Positions 44,369-53,542 of a stretch of 64,000 nt of DNA are shown in pieces (the stretch's first letter is position 1; every line of letters begins with the position of its first letter). Origin of the DNA: CAIODY01 sp046051225. GTDB taxonomy: Bacteria; Bacteroidota; Bacteroidia; Chitinophagales; CAIODY01. The notes beneath the pieces were generated by a model. That model had not been told where the DNA came from, searched no databases, and saw nothing but the letters and a program-made list of their open reading frames with translations. The translations under genes and the position numbers were made by a program. The DNA lies in contig JBJOOR010000001.1 of assembly GCA_046051225.1 (NCBI GenBank), positions 315,126 through 379,125 of the forward strand, given 5' to 3'.

Positions 44369-46072
44369 ATGTTTAAAAAATTTGAAAAATATTTATTAGA
44401 AAACAAACCCATTTATTACCAAACTAAATTTTGGCAAATGATGAGCGTAGCCATTTTTATTTGGTTGTTTAGTTGGGTGTGTGGGTTTATAGCTGTTGAT
44501 ATGGTTGAATTGCAGCGTAGTTCAATTCGTAATTTTTACTTTGGTTCGTTTGCTGTAGTACACGTTATTGTAGTGGTAATTGTGTATGTAATATGGGCTT
44601 TAGCATTTTTTAAAACCAATGCCATTCAGCATTTTTATCCGTTATCAAAATTTTATCATCATAAATTATTTATACAAATTGTAGTGCCAGCCTTGCTTTT
44701 AGTATCGGCTTATTATCCATATACGTATGGTATTATTGTGCATACAAAATTAATTTTAAATAAAACAGAGCTTATAAATGATGCATTGGCGGCAAACAAA
44801 GCCTATCCATTTTTAGTACAATCTAAAGATGCTTATAATTTAGAAGAACGCATTTATCCATCGCCATTTCCTGTTAGCATAATTAAAAAAAATGATAACA
44901 ATGAATGGGTACAGCCCAATATTTATTACCATATAAAATATACCAATAACAGAATTGATACCAATGGCTTAGCATACTTTAATCCTGCGGCTTGCAACAG
45001 CAAAACCAGAATAGATGATGATGAATATATTTTATATACATCGCACAACGAATCGGTAAAATACGATTCTTGTCATATTGAAAATTATACTTTAATCGAC
45101 ACGTTTATTATTCCATCTCAACAAATAGTAAAACATTATCGTGATGTATTAAATTTCTCATCGTTAATGATTCAACAAAATTATTTGCCACTCGATTCCT
45201 TTGTAAGCCTTACGGATAAAGATTATTATCAAAAATATTTAGTTGCCGATGTACATCAAATTGTAAACACAAAAAATGCAAAAGCCATTAACGATAGATT
45301 AAATGCATTTTTAATGGTGTGTGATAAATATAAAATTAAGCACACTATTGTACCACAAACTATTACCGATTATTTAATCAAAAATGATTTTAAGATTAGA
45401 TACAATTTAACAACCAACAACAATTACAACTTGGTTTATCCCGAAGTCGAAACGGCTGTGGCAGATGAATCGGCAATGGTAGAAACTGCCCGTGAAAAAA
45501 ACGCTGCTGAAGAAAAATATTTGGGCTATGTTGAATTTGAATCTATCTCGAACATTTATAACAATTACAATCAAGCCATACATTACGATTTTGAAAATGG
45601 AATTTGTTGGGTGCTTATTTCTTTAGCCTTATTTCTTGCCACGTTTATTGTGTTAGCGCATAGTGTTGATGGTGTTTCGGGTTTGTTAAGCATTCCTGCC
45701 ACTGGCATCATTTTATTATTTTGCGGATTAATTGCCATTGCCGTACGTCATGAATCAAGCCTTTTGTTTGTTTATTTTATTGTCGCTTCGTTTTTTATTG
45801 GGTTTGGGTTTTATAGCGTACGACCTTCATCAATAAGCCGACGACTAACTACCATATTTATGTTGTTTGGGTTTTATGCCATTCCATTTTTTGCCACTTT
45901 GTTATTTTTTATTGTTCATGAATTTTCGAAAAAAAGTAATAAAAATTTATGTAGCGATAGTTATGTAGTGTACGGCTATGAAGTACAGCCCTTGCATATT
46001 ATTTTGGTATACATAGTATTATTGTTGTTGTATTTGCCGCTGCTTAAAAAACTAAAAGCCAAAGAGGAATAG
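44369..46072 (+). CDS. Large membrane protein, partner of the ABC ATPase
   Basis: A 567-residue protein with three N-terminal helices (about 25-45, 58-82 and 105-125), a soluble region of about 270 residues (about 130-405), and four to five C-terminal helices (about 412-435, 440-460, 465-485, 500-520 and 545-562). This 3+5 layout with a large outside domain could be an ABC permease or regulator, but it does not match a permease family I know. The start lies 22 bases after the ATPase gene stop. Its function is inferred from position only. Confidence 0.65.
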   Translation: MFKKFEKYLLENKPIYYQTKFWQMMSVAIFIWLFSWVCGFIAVDMVELQRSSIRNFYFGSFAVVHVIVVVIVYVIWALAFFKTNAIQHFYPLSKFYHHKLFIQIVVPALLLVSAYYPYTYGIIVHTKLILNKTELINDALAANKAYPFLVQSKDAYNLEERIYPSPFPVSIIKKNDNNEWVQPNIYYHIKYTNNRIDTNGLAYFNPAACNSKTRIDDDEYILYTSHNESVKYDSCHIENYTLIDTFIIPSQQIVKHYRDVLNFSSLMIQQNYLPLDSFVSLTDKDYYQKYLVADVHQIVNTKNAKAINDRLNAFLMVCDKYKIKHTIVPQTITDYLIKNDFKIRYNLTTNNNYNLVYPEVETAVADESAMVETAREKNAAEEKYLGYVEFESISNIYNNYNQAIHYDFENGICWVLISLALFLATFIVLAHSVDGVSGLLSIPATGIILLFCGLIAIAVRHESSLLFVYFIVASFFIGFGFYSVRPSSISRRLTTIFMLFGFYAIPFFATLLFFIVHEFSKKSNKNLCSDSYVVYGYEVQPLHIILVYIVLLLLYLPLLKKLKAKEE

Positions 46073-47206
46073 TTAATGCAATAAAGGCGTTGAGTACCAA
46101 CTTGTAGAACGGTGGCTGTCTTCGGGCTTTATGCGTTCGTCCAATGTACCATAAAATGTTTCAGACGATGTGCTATAAAAAAGTTGTCTGCGCTCTAATG
46201 CGCCCATTCTTCCTCTATAATCCATTGTAAATTGGATGGCATGGGTAACGGGATTAATTTTATAACAAAACTCGTGATCAACCCAAAAATAAGTTTGCTC
46301 ACGGCAGGTGTCTCTGTTGGTATTTTCATCAGTTGAATATACTTTGTAATGCACAGCATATTTAACCACACAATCCTGTTTAATGCTATAACCCAACAAT
46401 GCACTACATTTATTTACACAGCTATATTGCTGATACACTGCCCACTCCAACGCTTTTCCATCGCCATTATAATCATCTAAAAATAAAATTTTAGCAAGCC
46501 CATCATCGGTTTCGTTACCACCTATTGTATGATAAGTTAAGCCGCCCACTTCTTCTTTAAATTTTGGATTTGCAATTACTAAAGGCATATTAAAACACAC
46601 CAACTCTGATTTAATAGTTTTTGTTTTTTGGGTGCTATCCACTTCGTTATATTCAACCCATTCTTCTAGCGATTCTGTATTTATAATTTTCATCTTGGTT
46701 ATATCAACCAACGAAAAATTAACAATACCATTTATAAAACATTTGCCCGATGCCACATCAGGACAACAATACAAATCATCAGGAGATATTTCAAATGTAA
46801 TATTTGTCATCCATAATATAATAGCTCTGTTGGGTATTCCTTTTTCAGCCAAATATTCCACTTCAACTATTCTTGATTTTGGTGGCAAATGCAATTTTTG
46901 TTGTAATGCTTTATAGCCTTTCATTATTTTTTCTTTTTCATAAAAAAGCCTATACACACTAGCTGTTTTATATTGGTTGCAAGTATTGCTATCTGTTATT
47001 TTGCCGTTTAAAAAAAGCTCATAATCATTATATAACGAATCTATAACATCGCCATTTTCTATTTTAAATCTCGAGCTATCTACAATCATTTTTGTAATAA
47101 AATTAATGGGCGGCGTATCATTTTTATTTTTGTTTTTATGCAAAAATAAAATAGAAATAATAGCTACTATCAGTAACAATAAAACCAAAAAAATATTTTT
47201 TTTCAT
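46073..47206 (-). CDS. Hypothetical membrane-anchored protein
   Basis: A 377-residue protein with one N-terminal hydrophobic helix (about residues 4-23) followed by a charged stretch, so it is either anchored or exported. The body has many cysteines (CCPDVASGKC near 142, CVNKCSALLG near 262), which suggests disulfides outside the cytoplasm, and a Ca-site-like DDYNGDGKA near residue 248. It is convergent with the ABC-partner gene, their stops adjacent. No family is recognised. Confidence 0.6.
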   Translation of the reverse strand: MKKNIFLVLLLLIVAIISILFLHKNKNKNDTPPINFITKMIVDSSRFKIENGDVIDSLYNDYELFLNGKITDSNTCNQYKTASVYRLFYEKEKIMKGYKALQQKLHLPPKSRIVEVEYLAEKGIPNRAIILWMTNITFEISPDDLYCCPDVASGKCFINGIVNFSLVDITKMKIINTESLEEWVEYNEVDSTQKTKTIKSELVCFNMPLVIANPKFKEEVGGLTYHTIGGNETDDGLAKILFLDDYNGDGKALEWAVYQQYSCVNKCSALLGYSIKQDCVVKYAVHYKVYSTDENTNRDTCREQTYFWVDHEFCYKINPVTHAIQFTMDYRGRMGALERRQLFYSTSSETFYGTLDERIKPEDSHRSTSWYSTPLLH

Positions 47207-47231
47207 ACAAGAAGAATAGGATTTTTTATCT

Positions 47232-48158
47232 CTACACTTTTTCCCAACTCCCCAGCTTATCCATTTCTACATAAGGTTTGCCCTCGGCATCGGTAAATAA
47301 TGTTTGTACAAATTTAGCATTCCAAACTAGTTCAAATTGCTTATAACTAAAGCGACTATGCACAGTTTGCGAAAATGAATCATCAAAGGCTTTTATCAAC
47401 ACAATTAATTCAATATCCATTTCTTCTACATCGTGTTCGGTTTTATTATAGAACGGACTATTTTCATCAATGGGATGAACTATTGTCCACATCGAAGGCA
47501 AAAAATAAATTTTATTTCGTTCTATTTCTAAAGTTACAAACTGACGAGTTGAACCTTTATTTTTATCGATATAAGCCAGCATTACAGTGGCTTCAACTTC
47601 AATTACTAAATGCTCTAACCTATTGGCAATTCTAAACATTATGGCTTTGCCTGTGGCTGCATAAGGCGCTACCAAAGCATGTTCGCTAAAAATAAGGTGC
47701 GATTTTGGTCGGGCAAATCGCCCATACAACATACCCGTAGCTACCGCAAAAGCTAGTAAACCCGTAAATGATTCGATGGCTGCCACTACATTGGCTGGAA
47801 AGCCTTGTGGATTTACCCTGCCATAACCTACGGTGGTAAATGTTTGTGTGCTAAAGAAAAAAGCTTCGCAAAATTTATCAAAAAAATTGTTGGCAATCAT
47901 ACCCGTTAAATGTTCAACACCTACCCACAAATAAATAAATGTAAATGCCAAATTCATTACTGCATAGCCAATAAGCAATATAAATAAAAACGGCAATAAA
48001 TTTATATTTAGCATGTGATGATACCAGCTAAAAGCATCTAAGCGGCTTTGCCCACGGCGTTCGGTGGTAAACGTACCCGATTGGTTTAGTAATCGTGTTT
48101 TTTGATTGGCGGTTTTTGTACCAAATCCTAAATCGTTAAATTTTTCTTTTATCATCAA
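47232..48158 (-). CDS. Inward-rectifier (Kir-type) potassium channel
   Basis: The 308 residues carry two transmembrane helices (about 52-80 and 125-150) flanking a pore with filter sequence TVGYGRVNP, and a large C-terminal cytoplasmic beta domain (about 160-300) typical of prokaryotic KirBac channels (GKAIMFRIANR, IVHPIDENSPFY). Such channels conduct K+ across the inner membrane. The start MMIKEKFNDLGFG is at 48158, divergent from msrB. Confidence 0.93.
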   Translation of the reverse strand: MMIKEKFNDLGFGTKTANQKTRLLNQSGTFTTERRGQSRLDAFSWYHHMLNINLLPFLFILLIGYAVMNLAFTFIYLWVGVEHLTGMIANNFFDKFCEAFFFSTQTFTTVGYGRVNPQGFPANVVAAIESFTGLLAFAVATGMLYGRFARPKSHLIFSEHALVAPYAATGKAIMFRIANRLEHLVIEVEATVMLAYIDKNKGSTRQFVTLEIERNKIYFLPSMWTIVHPIDENSPFYNKTEHDVEEMDIELIVLIKAFDDSFSQTVHSRFSYKQFELVWNAKFVQTLFTDAEGKPYVEMDKLGSWEKV

Positions 48159-48211
48159 CTAAATCTGTTTTAAGTTTGTTATCGTAAGTGTGTGAAAATA
48201 AATCATAAAAT

Positions 48212-48718
48212 ATGAAATCAATTTTAATTTTTGCTTTTGCCATTTCAACCGTATTAATGCAACAATGCAATTCAGTAAAACCATCACAAACAAATGTATC
48301 AATCATGCAAAAAACAAACAACGATTCAACAAAGTTTTCGGTAAACAAAGAAGAATTAAAAAACAAATTAACCGATGAGCAATATCGTGTAACACAAACC
48401 TGTGGCACCGAGCCAGCATTTAACAATGCATATTGGGATAATCATGAAAACGGAATGTACAAATGTGTAGTGTGCGGCGAACCATTATTTGATAGCCAAA
48501 CAAAATTTGATAGCGGCAGCGGTTGGCCAAGTTTTTATAAACCACTAACCGATAAAAATGTAGAAGAACATAAAGACACATCGTATGGCATGGTTAGAAC
48601 CGAAGTGAAATGTAACCATTGCGGTGCACATTTGGGGCATGTATTTAATGATGGACCAAACCCAACAGGAATGCGCTATTGCATTAATTCAGCGTCATTA
48701 AAATTTGAAAAGAAATAA
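48212..48718 (+). CDS. msrB: Peptide-methionine (R)-S-oxide reductase, lipoprotein form
   Basis: MsrB repairs methionine-R-sulfoxide in proteins. The 168 residues begin with an export signal and a lipobox-like LMQQC (Cys at about 19), so the enzyme is probably anchored outside the cytoplasm. The catalytic domain shows the zinc pairs CVVCGEPLF and CNHCGAHLGHVF, GSGWPSFYKP, and the catalytic Cys in RYCINSASLKF. The double-thioredoxin protein at 180-1229 or DsbD could recycle it, which is inference. Confidence 0.95.
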   Translation: MKSILIFAFAISTVLMQQCNSVKPSQTNVSIMQKTNNDSTKFSVNKEELKNKLTDEQYRVTQTCGTEPAFNNAYWDNHENGMYKCVVCGEPLFDSQTKFDSGSGWPSFYKPLTDKNVEEHKDTSYGMVRTEVKCNHCGAHLGHVFNDGPNPTGMRYCINSASLKFEKK

Positions 48719-48723
48719 AACAA

Positions 48724-49749
48724 TTAAGCGTATAAAATTTTTGCTGTAAGTTCTTGCAATAAAGCCCCATCATTGCCACCAGTATTGTTTACGCCTTTGC
48801 TTTTAAAATCGTATTCGTGCAATATGGCAAATACTTTTTCGATACTTTTTACAGAATATGTTTTAGATGCTAAGGCATATTCTTGTAAAATTTTATTTGG
48901 ATATTTTGAATAAATGCCAATGGCGGTTGCAATATCATTTTCTTTCATACCGCCGCAATGCTGATAAATAAACAGCTTTGAGTAAAAACTAAATAACGAA
49001 CCAATAGTTAAAACCAATGGGTTTGCTTTTTCATTAGCCATAGTATATTGTACAAATTGCCAAGCCTTATAACTATCTTTTGTAGCCAAAGCTTTTTGGT
49101 ATTCAAAAATATTATAGTCTTTGCTGATGCCAATATATTTTTCTACATCTTCATTTCCTATTTCTTTTTCTTTCGAAATATTGATAAATAGTTTTGAAAT
49201 TTCGTTAGCTATTTTAGATAAATCGGTGCCTAAATATTCTTTTAATAAAGTAGCAGTTTTGGTATTTATTTTATGTCCTTTTTGGCTTACATAATCTTTA
49301 ATCCAATTTTCTACATCCCACTCTCTTATTGGTTCTGATTTGAAATGAGCAATGTAATCGGCTTTGCTTACTAGCTTACCAATTGCTTTTCGTTTATCAT
49401 AATCTTTGTGTTTATAACAAACCACAAAAACGGTTGAAGGCAGCGGCTTTTGAAAGTAGGGCTCTAATAATTCAAACTGCTTTAAATCGGCAGCTTCTTT
49501 TAAAATAACTACTTGGTAAGCACTCATCATCGGAAATCGTTTTACCGAATCCAACACTTGTTTCCATGTAGAATCTTTGCCATATAAAATTGATTGGTTA
49601 AAACTTCTATCGGCTTCGGTTAATGCAGTGGTTTCAATAAGATTGCTGATTTCATCAATATAATAAGCCTCTTCGCCTTCTAAAAAATAGATAGGTTTTA
49701 GTTTTTTTTGCTTTACAGATGAAATTATTTCGTCGAATTTTAACAGCAT
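48724..49749 (-). CDS. holA: DNA polymerase III delta subunit
   Basis: The delta subunit opens the sliding clamp during loading. The 341 residues match the family from LKPIYFLEGEEAYYIDEIS (about residues 17-35) through VFVVCYKHKDYDKRKAIGK to a C-terminal helical domain. AAA+ ATPase motifs are absent, as normal for delta. The start is the ATG at 49749. It is convergent with msrB and ends five bases from its stop. Confidence 0.9.
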   Translation of the reverse strand: MLLKFDEIISSVKQKKLKPIYFLEGEEAYYIDEISNLIETTALTEADRSFNQSILYGKDSTWKQVLDSVKRFPMMSAYQVVILKEAADLKQFELLEPYFQKPLPSTVFVVCYKHKDYDKRKAIGKLVSKADYIAHFKSEPIREWDVENWIKDYVSQKGHKINTKTATLLKEYLGTDLSKIANEISKLFINISKEKEIGNEDVEKYIGISKDYNIFEYQKALATKDSYKAWQFVQYTMANEKANPLVLTIGSLFSFYSKLFIYQHCGGMKENDIATAIGIYSKYPNKILQEYALASKTYSVKSIEKVFAILHEYDFKSKGVNNTGGNDGALLQELTAKILYA

Positions 49750-49795
49750 AATAAAGCAAAGAAACTATTTTTTTATGAAAAATAATTTGATAGAG

Positions 49796-49825
49796 TTGGA
49801 TTTTTAAAATCTGCCATTATCTTTG
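49796..49825 (+). promoter_or_regulatory. Promoter of tRNA-Asn
   Basis: TTG at 49796-49798, 19 bases, then TATCTTTG at 49818-49825, matches the Bacteroidota consensus. The following CAGTCCG nearly equals the rpsJ start region. Confidence 0.85.
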
Positions 49826-49847
49826 CAGTCCGTTTTTAAAAAAGCAT

Positions 49848-49921
49848 TCCTGCTTAGCTCAGTTGGTTAGAGCATCTGACTGTTAATCAGAGGGTCTCTG
49901 GTTCAAGTCCAGAAGCAGGAG
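49848..49921 (+). tRNA. tRNA-Asn (anticodon GTT)
   Basis: The acceptor stem TCCTGCT pairs with AGCAGGA, the D-arm is GCTC...GAGC, the anticodon stem-loop is TCTGA-CTGTTAA-TCAGA with anticodon GTT, and the T-arm is TCTGG-TTCAAGT-CCAGA. The discriminator base is G and CCA is not encoded. A promoter precedes it and a terminator follows directly. Confidence 0.97.
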
Positions 49922-49922
49922 C

Positions 49923-49956
49923 AAAAAAGGGTTTCAAGAAATTGAAGCCCTTTTTT
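49923..49956 (+). terminator. Terminator after tRNA-Asn
   Basis: AAAAAAGGGTTTCA pairs, with one G-T mismatch, with TGAAGCCCTTTTTT around a short loop and ends in a T run. It starts two bases after the tRNA. Confidence 0.88.
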
Positions 49957-49991
49957 AGTTTAATAATATTATCATTCATTAAATTCAAATT

Positions 49992-51254
49992 ATGCAAGCC
50001 ATCATTATCACCATAGGTGATGAACTACTAATTGGTCAAACTATTGATACCAACAGCGCTTGGATGGGACAAGAGCTAAACAAATTAGGCATTTGGGTTA
50101 CCGAACGAATTGCCATTAGCGATGATAAACAACACATTATTGATACGCTAAATAAAAATATTTCAAGAGCCGATATAATATTATTTACGGGCGGCTTAGG
50201 ACCCACAAAAGATGATTTAACCAAACATGTTTTAACAGAATATTTTAATGGTAAACTGATTTTGAACGATGAAGTGTTGCAGCATGTAACCGAAATTTTT
50301 TCGAGAAGGAACTTACCTATGTTGGAAGTAAATACACTGCAAGCTATGGTGCCCGATAATTGTAAGGTATTGTTTAATCAATTAGGCACAGCCCCAGGCA
50401 TGATGTGGCAAGTTCCCTTCTCTAATGTAGAAGGGTTAGGGATGAGGTTTATTATTGCCATGCCAGGCGTACCATTTGAAATGAAGCATCTGATGCAAAC
50501 ATATGTTTTGCCAATGATTGTTGAAAAAACTAATTCGCAAGTTCATCATCGAACATTAATTACAGCAGGTATTGGTGAAAGCTTTTTAGCTCATAAAATT
50601 GAACATTTTGAAAACAGCTTACCGCAAAATATAAAGCTAGCCTATTTACCATCAATCGGCATGGTAAAATTAAGATTAACTACTCGAGGCAGCAAAAGCG
50701 AAGACTTAGAAACAGCCTTGAATCAATATTTCGAAGCATTAAAAACAGCGGTAAAAGAATATTTATTTGCCGATAATGATGAACTTTTAGAAGTAACAAT
50801 TGGCAATTTATTATTGCAACACAAAGCCACATTAAGTGTGGCCGAAAGTTGTACAGGTGGTTTTATTGCATCCAAATTAGTAAGCATAGCTGGTAGCAGC
50901 CAATACTTTGAAGGCGGAGTGGTTAGCTATTCGTATCAGGCCAAACAAAATTTATTGAATGTAAAAAAAGAAACTTTAGATAGGCATGGTGCTGTAAGTG
51001 AAGAGTGTGTGAAAGAAATGGTAGAAGGAACTTTGGCAAAATTTAATACCACTTATGCTATTGCTGTAAGCGGCATTGCAGGTCCCGATGGCGGCACCGA
51101 AGATAAACCCGTAGGCACGGTGTGGATTGCTGTGGGCACAAAAAATAAAACGCTTGCTAAGAAATTCAATTTTTCAAAAGATAGATTTAGAAATATTGAA
51201 TTAACGTATGTATTTGCTTTGAAAATGTTGATGGATGAAATTGCAAATTCATAA
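49992..51254 (+). CDS. cinA: CinA-family protein (MoaB-like domain plus NMN amidohydrolase-like domain)
   Basis: The 420-residue protein has an N-terminal molybdopterin-binding-like domain (ITIGDELLIGQTIDTNS, LFTGGLGPTKDD) and a C-terminal CinA/PncC domain (about 270-418; SVAESCTGGFIASKLV, VSGIAGPDGGTEDKPVG). CinA proteins salvage NAD by deamidating NMN or hydrolyse ADP-ribose. Both domains are complete. It is read in the direction of the tRNA gene. Confidence 0.95.
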   Translation: MQAIIITIGDELLIGQTIDTNSAWMGQELNKLGIWVTERIAISDDKQHIIDTLNKNISRADIILFTGGLGPTKDDLTKHVLTEYFNGKLILNDEVLQHVTEIFSRRNLPMLEVNTLQAMVPDNCKVLFNQLGTAPGMMWQVPFSNVEGLGMRFIIAMPGVPFEMKHLMQTYVLPMIVEKTNSQVHHRTLITAGIGESFLAHKIEHFENSLPQNIKLAYLPSIGMVKLRLTTRGSKSEDLETALNQYFEALKTAVKEYLFADNDELLEVTIGNLLLQHKATLSVAESCTGGFIASKLVSIAGSSQYFEGGVVSYSYQAKQNLLNVKKETLDRHGAVSEECVKEMVEGTLAKFNTTYAIAVSGIAGPDGGTEDKPVGTVWIAVGTKNKTLAKKFNFSKDRFRNIELTYVFALKMLMDEIANS

Positions 51255-51327
51255 ACTTCAACCAACCAAAAAACTTATATTTGCAACCCGATTAAAAAAT
51301 ATCATTACCAAATAAATATTCAAATAC

Positions 51328-52656
51328 ATGGCAAGAGTAGAATTAGTGATGCCTAAAATGGGCGAAAGTATTACAGAAGCTACTATTTTAAAGTGGAAAA
51401 AAAATGTGGGCGATATGATTGCAATGGATGAAACATTGCTTGAAATAGCTACCGATAAAGTAGATAGCGAAGTGCCAAGTACTGCTGCTGGAAAAGTGGT
51501 AGAATTATTATACAAAGAAAATGATGTGGTGCCTGTAGGCAAAATAATTGCAGTGATTGAAGATGCAAATGGTCAACAGTCATCAGTAAGTAGCAATCAG
51601 TCTCCCGAATCAAATCGGGAAGTAAGCGCAGCACCTGTGGTTGCAGCAGCTATTGTTCAGCCCATAACTAACAACCCAAAACCAGCTGCCATTTCAAGCG
51701 ATAGATTTTATTCGCCATTGGTTTTAAATATTGCTAGGCAAGAAGGTATCAGCATGGGCGAATTAGAAACTTTACCTGGTAGTGGGCAGGATGGTAGAGT
51801 TACTAAAAGCGATATATTAAATCATGTAAAAACTCGTGGTTCAGCTCCAGTTACTGCGCCTATACAAAGTGCGCCAGTTGTAGCAGTGGCAGCACCTGTT
51901 GTTCAACAAGAATCTAGCAACTCAAAACCAACAACTATTTCTTCAGGTAATGTTGAAATTATTGAAATGGACAGAATGCGTAAGTTGATTGCCGACCACA
52001 TGGTACGCAGCAAATCTACATCGCCACATGTTACTTCATTTGCCGAAGCTGATGTTACTAATTTGGTAAAATGGAGAGAAAAAGTGAAAAAGAATTTTGA
52101 AAAACGTGAAGGTGAAAAAATAACCTTTACTCCAATATTTGTTGAAGCTGTAGCCAAAGCATTAAAAGAATTTCCTTATATCAATGCCAGTGTTGATGGC
52201 ACTTCGATGATTTTGAAACGTGATATTAATGTAGGTATGGCAACGGCTACACCAAGCGGTAATTTAATAGTACCTGTGATAAAAAATGCTGACCAACGCA
52301 ATTTAATTGGCTTAACTAAAGAGGTAAATAGATTAGCAAATGCTGGTAGATTTAATGGCTTAAAACCCGATGAAACACAAGGCGGCACATTTACATTAAC
52401 CAATGTAGGCAGCTTTGGTAGTTTGATGGGAACTCCAATTATCAACCAACCCCAAGTAGCTATTTTAGCTGTTGGAGCAATTAAGAAAAAACCAGTAGTA
52501 GTAGAAACCGAAATGGGCGATGTAATTGCTATCCGCCACATGATGTTTGTAAGCATGAGCTACGACCACCGCATAGTAGATGGCGCAATGGGCGGCAAAT
52601 TCATTAGCCGTGTTGTTGAATTATTAGAAGCATTTGATGTGAACAGAGAAATTTAA
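51328..52656 (+). CDS. 2-oxo acid dehydrogenase E2 component (dihydrolipoamide acyltransferase)
   Basis: E2 forms the core of a 2-oxo acid dehydrogenase complex and carries the swinging lipoyl arm. The 442 residues hold one lipoyl domain (Lys44 in EIATDKVDSE), an Ala/Pro/Val linker, a peripheral subunit-binding domain (about 128-165; SPLVLNIARQEGISMGELE), a second linker, and the catalytic domain with SYDHRIVDGAMGG. Which complex it serves (pyruvate, 2-oxoglutarate or branched-chain) cannot be told without its E1. A TATATTTG -7-like element is at 51276-51283. LipA at 1985-2866 would supply lipoate. Confidence 0.93.
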   Translation: MARVELVMPKMGESITEATILKWKKNVGDMIAMDETLLEIATDKVDSEVPSTAAGKVVELLYKENDVVPVGKIIAVIEDANGQQSSVSSNQSPESNREVSAAPVVAAAIVQPITNNPKPAAISSDRFYSPLVLNIARQEGISMGELETLPGSGQDGRVTKSDILNHVKTRGSAPVTAPIQSAPVVAVAAPVVQQESSNSKPTTISSGNVEIIEMDRMRKLIADHMVRSKSTSPHVTSFAEADVTNLVKWREKVKKNFEKREGEKITFTPIFVEAVAKALKEFPYINASVDGTSMILKRDINVGMATATPSGNLIVPVIKNADQRNLIGLTKEVNRLANAGRFNGLKPDETQGGTFTLTNVGSFGSLMGTPIINQPQVAILAVGAIKKKPVVVETEMGDVIAIRHMMFVSMSYDHRIVDGAMGGKFISRVVELLEAFDVNREI

Positions 52657-52666
52657 AAAACTAAGG

Positions 52667-53481
52667 ATGAACGCTACTTTTTACGAACAATACGCCGATA
52701 AGTTTATTACGATGGGTATTGAATTTGCTCCTAAACTTTTAGGCGCTATTGTACTATATTTTGTTGGCACTTGGGCTATTAAATGGTTGGGTAAATTAAT
52801 GAACACCGTAATGAGCCAGCGCCACTACGACCCATCGCTACAAACCTTTTTGTCTTCATTAGTTAAAATTGTACTTACAGTAGTTTTATTAATTACTGTA
52901 GTGGGTATGCTGGGTGTAAATACTACTTCTTTTGCAGCTTTATTAGCTGGTGCAGGCTTAGCTATTGGCGCAGCACTGAATGGTACATTGGGCAATTTAG
53001 CAGGTGGTGTAATGTTGTTAATGTTTAAACCATTTAAAGTTGGTGATTTGTTAGAGGCACAAGGCAATGTAGGTGTAGTAACCGAAATGGGAATTTTCAG
53101 CACCATTATTTTAACATCTGAAAAAAAACAGTTATATTACCAAACGGTGCATTATCAACAGGCATTATAACTAATCTATCTACACATGGCTATTTAAGAG
53201 TTGATTTAGTAATAGCTATTGCGGTCGACCAATCTATCGAAAAAGCTAAAACAGTAGCAGTTGAAACCATGTTGGCAAATGATAAAGTTTTAAAAAATCC
53301 AGCTCCATCGGTTAATGTATTAAAAGTGGGCGATGGTATGATTACGTTAGCTGTTCGACCATTTTGCAACCAACCCGATTATTGGGATGTTTACTTTGGT
53401 ATTACAGAAGCCATAAAAGAAGCGTTTGATAAACATAATGTTGCAGCGCCTGTGCCTACTACAATTACCATTAATAAATAA
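52667..53481 (+). pseudogene. MscS-family mechanosensitive channel gene with a frameshift at an A run
   Basis: The first frame (52667-53170) gives MscS helices 1 to 3, with the pore helix segment AGAGLAIGAALNGTLGNLAGG, and the beginning of the middle domain (KPFKVGDLLEAQGNVGVV), then runs into unrelated residues and stops. A second frame carries the missing middle and C-terminal parts: TVILPNGALSTGIITNLS, ending TTITINK at 53481. The switch falls at 53120-53128, a G followed by eight A, where a one-base backward slip restores a 271-residue protein. It may be a mutation, a sequencing error or a programmed -1 shift, since zero-frame A AAA AAA is slippery. Confidence 0.85.
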
Positions 53482-53503
53482 GTACTGTAAGTATAGCACA
53501 TTA

Positions 53504-53542
53504 TAAAAAAAGCGAAGTATCGGTTGATACTTCGCTTTTTTT
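53504..53542. terminator. Bidirectional terminator between mscS and hemD
   Basis: A stem of about 17 bases (AAAAGCGAAGTATC and its complement) around the loop GGTT has A runs on one side and T runs on the other, so it can end both convergent genes. Confidence 0.92.
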
